From: an uncultured Eubacteriales bacterium
GTDB lineage: Bacteria; Bacillota; Clostridia; Lachnospirales; CAG-274
Reading direction: 5' to 3'
Length of the DNA stretch: 12,643 nucleotides
Assembly (NCBI GenBank): GCA_905201505.1
Contig: CAJKOJ010000056.1
Location: 1 to 12,643, forward strand
How positions within the stretch are numbered: the stretch's first letter is position 1; every line of letters begins with the position of its first letter. Below, one piece after another: positions 1 through 6,007 of this stretch. The position numbers and the translations under genes were made by a program. The notes under the pieces are model-generated. The model saw only the letters and a program-made list of their open reading frames with translations, made no database searches and was not told the origin of the DNA.

Positions 1-16
1 ATATAACTTATCTGAA

Positions 17-159
17 GGAAATGGGAGCTTGCTCACGATTTCCGAAGAAGAGTTAGAGAGGCATAAGCCGAAGCAAATGTTTTATATGCCTTGCAAAGCA
101 AGGGAGTTATGCGGAGCATAGGAAAAGGAACGAAGTTCCGGCAATAAAACAAGATAAAA
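17..159. repeat. Tandem hairpin repeat, copy 1
   Basis: This is the first full unit of a direct tandem repeat; the next copy starts 143 bp later. The unit is built from short inverted repeats: GGAAAT/ATTTCC around GAGC-TT-GCTC (17-43), GGCATA/TATGCC (60-65 with 85-90), CTTGC-AAA-GCAAG (90-102), TATGC-GGA-GCATA (107-120) and GGAAC-GAA-GTTCC (127-139). The four small loops are all closed by a C-G pair. One frame, positions 2-121, is open from the window edge to a TAG, but it has no visible start and may be chance. No CRISPR-like repeat and spacer pattern is present. Confidence 0.9.
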
Positions 160-301
160 GGAAATGGGAACTTGCTCACAATTTCCGAAGAAGAGTTAGA
201 GAGGCATAAGCCGAAGCAAATATTTTATATGCCTTGCAAAGCAAGGCAGTTATGCGGAGCATAAAAAAGGAACGAAGTTCCGTAAATAAAACAAGATGAA
301 A
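160..301. repeat. Tandem hairpin repeat, copy 2
   Basis: This second full unit differs from copy 1 at only about nine or ten positions. Hairpins lie at 160-186, 203-208 with 228-233, 233-245 (CTTGC-AAA-GCAAG), 250-264 (TTATGC-GGA-GCATAA, 6 bp here against 5 bp in copy 1) and 269-281 (GGAAC-GAA-GTTCC). The first hairpin is weakened by one change in the GAGC arm (GAAC). The three compact-loop hairpins are unchanged or improved, while the differences fall mostly in linkers. Confidence 0.9.
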
Positions 302-460
302 GGAAATGGGAGCTTGCTCACGATTTCCGAAGAAGAGTTAGAGAGGCGAAAGACGAAGCAAGTGTTAAATATGGTAATGAGCAGTTTTAATAAACAGGTG
401 CATATACAGAGATTCATTTATAAAAAGTATATTAATAATTTATTTAGGATTAGTGCATAA
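296..460 (+). CDS. Doubtful 54-residue ORF beginning in repeat copy 3
   Basis: An ATG at 296 opens a frame of 54 codons ending at TAA 458-460. Its N-terminal half (SLLTISEEELERRKTKQ) is encoded by the repeat and the rest by unique DNA. There is no Shine-Dalgarno sequence in front of the ATG. The SEEELERRK stretch loosely recalls the first residues of some ISNCY-type transposases (SEKELxRLKVI), but no helix-turn-helix follows. It may be a chance frame, or a remnant showing that the repeat came from the start of a transposase gene. No function is claimed. Confidence 0.15.
   Translation: MKGNGSLLTISEEELERRKTKQVLNMVMSSFNKQVHIQRFIYKKYINNLFRISA
302..373. repeat. Tandem hairpin repeat, partial copy 3
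   Basis: The third copy starts 142 bp after copy 2. Its first 45 bases match copy 1, including the intact first hairpin (302-328). After about position 346 it diverges and by about 373 similarity has gone. The CTTGC, TATGC and GGAAC hairpins are absent, so the array ends in a decayed or truncated unit facing the ATP synthase leader. Confidence 0.8.
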
Positions 461-495
461 AACAATGAAAAAAACATTAAGAGCCGGCAAATATG

Positions 496-524
496 TTGAC
501 ACTTTTTATAAATAGGAGTAAACT
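496..524 (+). promoter_or_regulatory. Probable sigma-A promoter of the atp operon
   Basis: A perfect -35 TTGACA (496-501) is followed after exactly 17 bp by TAAACT (519-524), which matches four of six -10 positions. It would start transcription near 531, about 147 bp before the first atp gene. It is the best promoter match between the repeat array and the operon. Confidence 0.6.
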
Positions 525-532
525 TAAAAAAG

Positions 533-580
533 TTAGAATTCTAAGATTTAATATAAAAAATGAAAGTTCTAAAATTCTAC
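533..580. promoter_or_regulatory. Cluster of TAGAA/TTCTA half-sites, possible operator
   Basis: A perfect 12-bp palindrome TTAGAATTCTAA spans 533-544. Further TTCTA elements lie at 567-571 and 575-579, the last two spaced 8 bp apart. The cluster sits just downstream of the predicted start of transcription, where a repressor could act. AT-rich DNA yields such motifs by chance, so the operator reading is only suggestive. Confidence 0.25.
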
Positions 581-599
581 AATTTTTATTCTTGAAGTC

Positions 600-608
600 T
601 GGTATATT
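600..608 (+). promoter_or_regulatory. Possible second promoter (extended -10)
   Basis: TGG followed by TATATT (603-608) forms an extended -10 element about 70 bp before the first atp gene. No convincing -35 is present at the usual distance. It could be a secondary start for the operon. Confidence 0.25.
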
Positions 609-677
609 AAAGACAGTGACAAGTAAGTGCAGACTTATTAAATAGATAGGGTTGTTATAAAAAGAATTGGTGATATT

Positions 678-989
678 ATGAATAAGGATATTTCAAAGGC
701 TCTTGCCTTATTTACGCAGATAGCTGTGTCAATGCTTGTGCCCATATTTATATGCTTTTTTATAGGAAAAGGAATAGACAGGCTTTTAGGAACAAATGGT
801 ATATTTCTAATTATATTTACAGTATTGGGAATTATGGCAGGCTTCAGAAGCATATATGTGCTTGTAAAAGGTTTTTATAAAGATAAAGATACTTATGTAG
901 ATATGAACAAAATAAAAGAAGAGTTGAGAAAAGATGAAACAGACGATGATGCTAAGGAACAGGAAAAGGTGATAAAAAATGACAAATGA
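678..989 (+). CDS. atpZ: AtpZ-like small membrane protein of ATP synthase operon
   Basis: This 103-residue protein has two predicted membrane helices (about 12-32 and 40-64) joined by a short GKGIDRLLGT turn and followed by a highly charged tail of about 38 residues. It fits the ATPase_gene1/AtpZ family, whose members sit first in many Firmicutes atp operons and have been linked to assembly or ion supply of the enzyme; the precise role is unsettled. The ATG is preceded by a GGTGA Shine-Dalgarno (669-673). The end overlaps the next gene by 11 nt, which suggests coupled translation. The family assignment rests on topology, the glycine-rich second helix and position, so the symbol is less certain than those of the core subunits. 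Confidence 0.75.
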   Translation: MNKDISKALALFTQIAVSMLVPIFICFFIGKGIDRLLGTNGIFLIIFTVLGIMAGFRSIYVLVKGFYKDKDTYVDMNKIKEELRKDETDDDAKEQEKVIKNDK

Positions 990-1365
990 TGTGCTGAAAA
1001 CCAGAAACAGCCTGATTATGATAACTATTGTACTTGGTGCTATATGCCTTGTTGCAGGAATGTTTTTTGTGGATAGTATATTTCCTTGGATTGTTGGCAT
1101 AGCAATTGGCGTGATTATATGTGTATTCAGAGTTTTTTCAATGTCCAGAAGTCTTGAAAAAGCTGTGGAAATGACTCCGGAGGATGCCAAAAATTATACA
1201 AGAGCTCATTATATGCTCAGGTATATAATTTCCTTTGTAATTGCGGTAATTGCATGCTATAAGGGGTTAGCAAACCCTGTTGGTGTGATTGTAGGGCTTG
1301 TATTATTGCAGCCTGCAGTATATATTTATAATTTTATAGACAGGAAAATCAGTAAGAAAAGCTGA
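979..1365 (+). CDS. atpI: AtpI-like ATP synthase accessory protein
   Basis: This 128-residue protein has four predicted membrane helices (about 11-31, 35-53, 77-94 and 99-118) and a short basic C-terminus. The layout and the AHYMLRYIISF segment at the start of helix 3 fit the ATP synthase I (AtpI/UncI) family, which helps build the c-ring in several bacteria. Its ATG lies inside the end of the preceding gene, behind AGGTGAT at 966-972. A 40-nt gap separates it from atpB. Together the two small genes form the usual Firmicutes prelude to atpBEFHAGDC. Confidence 0.8.
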   Translation: MTNDVLKTRNSLIMITIVLGAICLVAGMFFVDSIFPWIVGIAIGVIICVFRVFSMSRSLEKAVEMTPEDAKNYTRAHYMLRYIISFVIAVIACYKGLANPVGVIVGLVLLQPAVYIYNFIDRKISKKS

Positions 1366-1405
1366 GGACTGCCTATGAACAACTAAGAAAGGAGGAAATG
1401 CTGCT

Positions 1406-2179
1406 TTGGGACTTTATTTATTAGAGGTTAAGAGTTTAGTGGGGCATTTAATTGGTTGGGAAACCAATCCCGGTACAGGATTAGATGCCAATGCCAGAAT
1501 TATCGAAAAGCTTAATATAGGCGGAACAGAGGTATGGATAACAGAAACTGTTGTAAATACCTGGATATTTATGGCTGTGCTTATACTCATAGCCGCTGTA
1601 CTCAGGGCTAAAATGAAGAATTATAAGTATAAACCAAACGGCGTACAAAATGTCATAGAAATGGCAATTGAATATATGGATTCATTTGTAAGAGGATCTA
1701 TGACAGATAAATATGCTTATTTTGGTAACTGGTTTTTCGGTGTATTTGTACTTATATTAGTCAGTAATTTAAGTGGTTTGTTGGGATTCAGACCACCAAC
1801 AGCAGATTTATGTACCACTATTGCAATTACTTTGACTACGTTCTTTTTAATTCACTTTATGGGTATTAAAACCGGTAAAGGAGGATACTTCAAGTCATAT
1901 CTTGAACCTTTGCCATTCTTATTGCCAATAAATATTATCAGTGAAATTTCAACACCAATTTCATTAAGCTTCCGTCTTTTCGGTAATATTCTTGGTGGTA
2001 TGATAATTATGGCTATGGTTTATATGGCCCTTGGTGCTTTGCCGGGAGTTTTAAAAATCTTTAATTTAGGTGTGCCGTCTGTACTTCACATTTACTTTGA
2101 TGTATTTGCAGGCTGTATCCAGACAGTAATATTTGTTATGCTTTCTATGACATTTATTAAGGATAAAATTCCAGATTAA
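1406..2179 (+). CDS. atpB: F-type ATP synthase subunit a
   Basis: This is the Fo stator subunit that forms the ion half-channels against the c-ring. It is 257 residues long and largely membrane-embedded. The essential arginine is R190 in the LSFRLFGN motif, and Q239 in the last helix matches the conserved polar position facing it. The start is TTG: AGGAGG (1390-1395) lies 10 nt upstream and an in-frame TGA at 1376-1378 rules out an earlier start. An ATG at 1398 is out of frame and opens only an 8-codon ORF that overlaps the true start. A GTG at codon 12 is a weaker alternative. The N-terminal segment before the first helix (about 50 residues) should lie outside the membrane. Confidence 0.96.
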   Translation: MGLYLLEVKSLVGHLIGWETNPGTGLDANARIIEKLNIGGTEVWITETVVNTWIFMAVLILIAAVLRAKMKNYKYKPNGVQNVIEMAIEYMDSFVRGSMTDKYAYFGNWFFGVFVLILVSNLSGLLGFRPPTADLCTTIAITLTTFFLIHFMGIKTGKGGYFKSYLEPLPFLLPINIISEISTPISLSFRLFGNILGGMIIMAMVYMALGALPGVLKIFNLGVPSVLHIYFDVFAGCIQTVIFVMLSMTFIKDKIPD

Positions 2180-2226
2180 TTTTTTAACAAAAAAACAAAT
2201 TTTATATTTTTAAGGAGGATTTAAAA
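2180..2226 (+). promoter_or_regulatory. AT-rich translation initiation region of atpE
   Basis: The 47-nt gap before atpE is nearly all A and T, with TTTTTAAC followed by an A-rich AAACAAA stretch, and ends in a full AAGGAGG (2212-2218) 8 nt before the ATG. E. coli atpE has a known translational enhancer of similar composition just upstream of its start. Here it would serve the same need for many c-subunits per complex. No hairpin that would mask the start is visible. Confidence 0.45.
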
Positions 2227-2499
2227 ATGGAAGGATTGGATCCAAGAGCTTTTGTATTAGGTTGTTCTGCTATAGGTGCAGGTTTAGCGATGATTGCAGG
2301 TATTGGACCTGGTATTGGACAGGGTTTCGCTGCAGGTAAAGGTGCTGAGGCAGTTGGACGTCAGCCTGAGGCAAGAGGTACTGTAACTTCTACAATGCTT
2401 TTAGGTTGTGCTGTTGCTGAGTCAACAGGTATCTATGGTCTTGTTGTTGCTATGATTTTATTATTCGCTAATCCATTAGTTGACAAAATTCAGGGCTAA
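2227..2499 (+). CDS. atpE: F-type ATP synthase subunit c, sodium type
   Basis: This 90-residue hairpin protein forms the rotating c-ring. Helix 1 carries the glycine repeat (GAGLAMIAGIGPGIGQG) and the polar loop is RQPEAR at 45-50. The ion-binding carboxylate is E65 in helix 2. The residues that hold sodium in Ilyobacter tartaricus are all present at the same numbers: Q32, V63, E65, S66, T67 and Y70 (ESTGIY motif). Proton-type c-subunits lack most of these. The sequence therefore predicts a Na+-coupled enzyme, although such rings can also carry protons when sodium is scarce. The ATG has a perfect AAGGAGG. Confidence 0.97.
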   Translation: MEGLDPRAFVLGCSAIGAGLAMIAGIGPGIGQGFAAGKGAEAVGRQPEARGTVTSTMLLGCAVAESTGIYGLVVAMILLFANPLVDKIQG

Positions 2500-2537
2500 T
2501 TTTATAAAATTAATTTTACCTGAAAGGAGGTCAAAAA

Positions 2538-3056
2538 GTGGAAGGCTATGTTATAATGCTGGACCAGCAAACTCTTATACAGGTTGCTATCCAGATAATT
2601 AATACTTGTATTTTATGCTTTGCTTTATCAAAGCTTTTATATAAGCCTGTAACTAAATTCCTCAATGCAAGAAAGGAAAAGATTGCCGAGCAGATTGATT
2701 CCGCTGAGGCTAAGCTTACAGAAGCTGAGGCATTAAAGGCTGAATATGAGAATAAATTAAAGAATATTGAGGCTGAAAAAAATTCTATACTTGAAAAGGC
2801 AAGAACCCAGGCAGGCAAAAACAGCCAGCAGATTATTGCCGAGGCAAGAAAAGAGGCTGAAAATATTCACAACAGAGCTATGACTGATATAAAGAGAGAA
2901 GAAGAGAAAGCAAAAGACGAAATCAAAAAGCAGATTATTGAGGTTTCTTCTATAGTTTCCGGCAAGTTTATTGCCACTAAAATGACAGAGGAGGAACAAA
3001 ATAAGCTTGTTGATGATACTATATCTGATTTGGAGGGTGTTGAATGGCAGGATTAA
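2538..3056 (+). CDS. atpF: F-type ATP synthase subunit b
   Basis: This is the peripheral stalk subunit: one N-terminal membrane helix (about 13-34), the conserved YKPVTKFLNARKEKI junction (35-49) and a long charged coiled coil with many Ala, Glu and Lys that reaches up to F1. The length of 172 residues is normal for the family. The start is GTG, 7 nt after AAAGGAGG (2523-2530); an ATG at codon 7 (2556) is possible but has a poorer site. The last 13 nt overlap atpH, so the two stalk proteins are probably translated in a coupled way. Only one b-type gene is present, so the stalk should hold a b2 homodimer. Confidence 0.95.
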   Translation: MEGYVIMLDQQTLIQVAIQIINTCILCFALSKLLYKPVTKFLNARKEKIAEQIDSAEAKLTEAEALKAEYENKLKNIEAEKNSILEKARTQAGKNSQQIIAEARKEAENIHNRAMTDIKREEEKAKDEIKKQIIEVSSIVSGKFIATKMTEEEQNKLVDDTISDLEGVEWQD

Positions 3057-3589
3057 TCTCCGGAAGATATGCAGAAGCTCTTTTTCAGTTAGCTTTGGAA
3101 AATAACTGTGTTGATAAATACAGTGAAGAAATTAAATTAGTATATGATGCTCTTGTCGGTAATGACGAGGTTTTAAGGGTGCTTAATCACCCACAAATCA
3201 GCTCTGAGAAAAAGCTTGACATACTGACTAATGCCTTTAAAGGTAATGTGAGTCAGGAAATTATGGGGCTTTTGACTGTTATTTTTAGAAAAAACAGGGA
3301 AAAAGAGCTAATTGATATTTTAGATACATTTCTCAGCAAGGTGCTTGACTACAAGGGTATTGTTACTGCCGTTGTGGAAAGTGCAGCTGAACTTAAATCA
3401 GAAAAACTTGATGAGATTAAAGAAAAATTGTCTAATAAATTGAATAAGCAGGTTAGAATTGAAGCAAAAGTAGTGCCTGAGCTTATAGGCGGCGTTAAAA
3501 TAGCTGTAATGGGTCACGTAATTGACAATACGGTTAAAAGTCAGCTTGAAGCCTTGAAAAAGTCACTGCTCGCTGCTAAACTTGCGTAG
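3044..3589 (+). CDS. atpH: F-type ATP synthase subunit delta
   Basis: This 181-residue protein joins the b dimer to the top of the alpha3beta3 ring. The N-terminal helical domain begins with the typical RYAEALFQLA (8-17), and the NHPQISSEKK segment (48-57) is also characteristic. The C-terminal domain ends in the family pattern GGVKIAVMGHVIDNTVKSQL. Its Shine-Dalgarno GGAGG (3032-3036) lies within the end of atpF. A 20-nt gap leads to atpA. Confidence 0.95.
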   Translation: MAGLISGRYAEALFQLALENNCVDKYSEEIKLVYDALVGNDEVLRVLNHPQISSEKKLDILTNAFKGNVSQEIMGLLTVIFRKNREKELIDILDTFLSKVLDYKGIVTAVVESAAELKSEKLDEIKEKLSNKLNKQVRIEAKVVPELIGGVKIAVMGHVIDNTVKSQLEALKKSLLAAKLA

Positions 3590-3609
3590 TAAAGGAGTGT
3601 AACCTAATA

Positions 3610-5115
3610 ATGAATATCAGACCTGAAGAAATTAGTTCTGTTATTAAAGAACAAATAAAGGGCTATCAAACCAAGCTTGATGTGTCTGAGGTTGGTACGG
3701 TTATACAGGTAGGTGACGGTATTGCCAGAGTTTACGGTCTTGATAATGCCATGAGCGGCGAGCTTTTGGAATTTGAAAACGGTGTAATGGGTATGGCTCA
3801 GAACCTTGAAGAGGACAATGTTGGTGTTGTTATTCTTGGTTCAGATATGGGAATTAAGGAGGGCTCTTCTGTTAAGCTTACAGGTAAGGTTGCCTCTGTT
3901 CCCGTTGGTGATGCGATGATAGGAAGAGTTGTTGATGCCTTAGGTAATCCTATTGATGAAAAAGGACCTATTGTAACTGACAAGTCAAGACCTATTGAAA
4001 GAGTTGCTCCGGGTGTAATCACAAGAAAGGCTGTAAATGTGCCTTTGCAGACAGGTATTAAGGCTATTGACGCAATGGTACCTATTGGACGAGGACAGAG
4101 AGAACTTGTTATCGGTGACCGTCAGACAGGTAAAACTGCTATCTGTATTGATACTATTATTAATCAGAAGGGCAAGAATTGTTTATGTATTTATGTTGCA
4201 ATTGGTCAGAAAGCTTCTACTGTTGCAAGAATTGTTAAGAGTTTAGAAGATGCAGGAGCTATGGATTACACAACTATTGTATCTGCAACTGCTTCTGAAT
4301 CTTCTACATTGCAGTATATTGCACCTTATGCAGGTGTTGCAATTGGTGAGGAATGGATGGAAAACGGCAGGGATGTTCTTATTGTTTATGATGATTTATC
4401 TAAGCATGCGGTAGCTTACAGAGCAATGTCACTGCTTCTTAAGAGACCACCAGGACGTGAGGCTTATCCAGGAGATGTATTCTATCTTCATTCAAGACTG
4501 CTTGAGCGTTCTGCAAGAGTTGATGAAAAGTTTGGCGGTGGTTCAATAACTGCTTTGCCTATTATTGAAACTCAGGCGGGTGACGTTTCAGCATATATTC
4601 CTACAAATGTTATTTCAATTACAGACGGTCAGATTTTCCTTGAAAGTGAGCTTTTTAACTCAGGTGTAAGACCAGCGATTAATGCAGGTCTTTCTGTATC
4701 AAGAGTTGGAGGTTCTGCTCAGATTAAGGCTATGAAGAAAATTGCAGGTCCTATAAGAACTGAGCTTGCACAGTACAGAGAACTTGAGAGTTTTTCTCAG
4801 TTTGGTTCTGACCTTGATAAAGATACTCTTGAAAGACTTAATCATGGTAAGGTAATTGTTGAAATTCTTAAACAGCCTCAGTACAAGACACTGTCTGTTG
4901 AGAAGGAAGTAATTATACTTTACGCTGTAACAAAGAAGTATCTTGATGATATTCCTGTTGAAAGAATTCTTGATTTTGAGACAAAGTTCTTTGAATATAT
5001 TGAGAAGTATCATAATAATGTGCTTACAACAATTGCTGAAACTAAGGAACTTACTCCTGCAGCTGAAAAAGAACTTGTTACTGCTATTGAAAATTTCAAG
5101 AAGGAATTTAAGTAA
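3610..5115 (+). CDS. atpA: F-type ATP synthase subunit alpha
   Basis: This is the regulatory nucleotide-binding subunit of F1, 501 residues and full length. The N-terminal beta-barrel domain is followed by the nucleotide-binding domain with Walker A GDRQTGKT (169-176) and Walker B LIVYDDLSKH (257-266). R365 in the SVSRVGG motif is the arginine finger that completes the catalytic site on beta. The N-terminus (MNIRPEEISSVIKEQI) is the typical delta-binding helix. AAAGGAG (3591-3597) lies 12 nt before the ATG, a rather long spacing, but no other start fits. No key residue is missing. Confidence 0.98.
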   Translation: MNIRPEEISSVIKEQIKGYQTKLDVSEVGTVIQVGDGIARVYGLDNAMSGELLEFENGVMGMAQNLEEDNVGVVILGSDMGIKEGSSVKLTGKVASVPVGDAMIGRVVDALGNPIDEKGPIVTDKSRPIERVAPGVITRKAVNVPLQTGIKAIDAMVPIGRGQRELVIGDRQTGKTAICIDTIINQKGKNCLCIYVAIGQKASTVARIVKSLEDAGAMDYTTIVSATASESSTLQYIAPYAGVAIGEEWMENGRDVLIVYDDLSKHAVAYRAMSLLLKRPPGREAYPGDVFYLHSRLLERSARVDEKFGGGSITALPIIETQAGDVSAYIPTNVISITDGQIFLESELFNSGVRPAINAGLSVSRVGGSAQIKAMKKIAGPIRTELAQYRELESFSQFGSDLDKDTLERLNHGKVIVEILKQPQYKTLSVEKEVIILYAVTKKYLDDIPVERILDFETKFFEYIEKYHNNVLTTIAETKELTPAAEKELVTAIENFKKEFK

Positions 5116-5130
5116 TAGAGAGGTGATATT

Positions 5131-5994
5131 ATGGCATCAATGCGTGATATAAAGCGCAGAATTAAAAGTGTCAATAGCACCCAGCAGATTACAAAGGCTA
5201 TGAATCTTGTTGCAAGTTCAAAGCTCAACAGAGCTAAAGCCAGATTTAACGATACAAAGCCATTTTTTGAAGCTACACAAAGGGTAATTACCAATGTAGT
5301 TAAAGGAAGCAAGGGTGTTTCAAGCATATTTATGCAGGAACGCAATGAATCAAACAAGGCTTTAGTTATTGTTGTGGCAGGCGACAGAGGTCTTTGCGGC
5401 GGCTACAATTCCAATGTATGTAAGGCGGCTATGGAAATAATTTCTAAGAAAGATAATGCTGCTGTAATGACTGTAGGCAACAAGGCAAGAGAATTTTTCA
5501 GACACAAGCATATTGAAGTTGTTGATTCATTTAGAGATGTGTCTGAAAAGCCTGAATATCTGGACGCTTATATACTTGGAAGAAAAGCGATTGATATGTA
5601 TGAAAAGGGTGAAGTGGATGAAGTTTACTTTGTATATACAGAGTTTATTACTACGCTTACAAATGAACCAAAGGCTGTAAAGCTTCTTCCTCTTGATTCT
5701 AAGGATTTTGAAAACAATGAAGAATCTCACAGTGCTACATTGACTATTTATGAGCCTGATGAGGAGGCTGTATTAAATTATGTTATTCCAAAGTATGTTA
5801 ATACTGTAATATATGGAGGTATGGTTGAGTCGGCTGTATGCGAGCTTAGCTCAAGAATGACTGCTATGGACTCTGCAACTGAGAATGCAAGTGAAATGAT
5901 TGATCACCTTAACCTTGTGTACAACAGAGTAAGACAGGGTGCAATTACTCAGGAAATTACCGAAATTGTAAGCGGCAGCAATGCTTTGGAATAG
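5131..5994 (+). CDS. atpG: F-type ATP synthase subunit gamma
   Basis: This is the central rotor shaft. The 287-residue protein has the conserved N-terminal coiled-coil helix (RDIKRRIKSVNSTQQITKAM, 5-24), the GDRGLCGGYN motif (84-93) of the Rossmann-like domain, and the C-terminal helix with MTAMDSATENA and VYNRVRQGAITQEITEI that runs through the alpha3beta3 hexamer. AGGTGA (5121-5126) precedes the ATG. The gene lies 15 nt after atpA and 13 nt before the true start of atpD. The paired regulatory cysteines of chloroplast gamma are not seen. Confidence 0.96.
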   Translation: MASMRDIKRRIKSVNSTQQITKAMNLVASSKLNRAKARFNDTKPFFEATQRVITNVVKGSKGVSSIFMQERNESNKALVIVVAGDRGLCGGYNSNVCKAAMEIISKKDNAAVMTVGNKAREFFRHKHIEVVDSFRDVSEKPEYLDAYILGRKAIDMYEKGEVDEVYFVYTEFITTLTNEPKAVKLLPLDSKDFENNEESHSATLTIYEPDEEAVLNYVIPKYVNTVIYGGMVESAVCELSSRMTAMDSATENASEMIDHLNLVYNRVRQGAITQEITEIVSGSNALE

Positions 5995-6007
5995 GAGGAG
6001 TGAAATA

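Larger units (their letters stand above)
374..677. other. AT-rich leader region of the atp operon
   Basis: About 300 bp without a convincing gene. It holds the promoter elements and half-site cluster listed separately, plus a weak 7-bp hairpin near 621-638 (AGTAAGT/ACTTATT with a GCAG loop). A 16-codon ATG frame at 465-515 lacks a ribosome site and is not called. No riboswitch-like conserved structure or attenuator with a T-run was seen. Confidence 0.6.

Noticed and set aside
1..373. CRISPR array
   Set aside because: The whole 142-bp unit repeats, linkers included; there are no unique spacers between short repeats.
465..515. 16-codon leader peptide before atpZ
   Set aside because: No Shine-Dalgarno sequence, and it overlaps the predicted promoter, so it would not be on the main transcript.
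807..1190. 127-residue antisense ORF opposite the atpZ-like and atpI genes
   Set aside because: Composition and position show it is the complement of two supported genes.
5981..6007. Nine-residue longer start for atpD
   Set aside because: The upstream ATG lies within atpG and lacks a ribosome site, while AGGAGG at 5993-5998 points to 6008; the shorter protein begins like other beta subunits.
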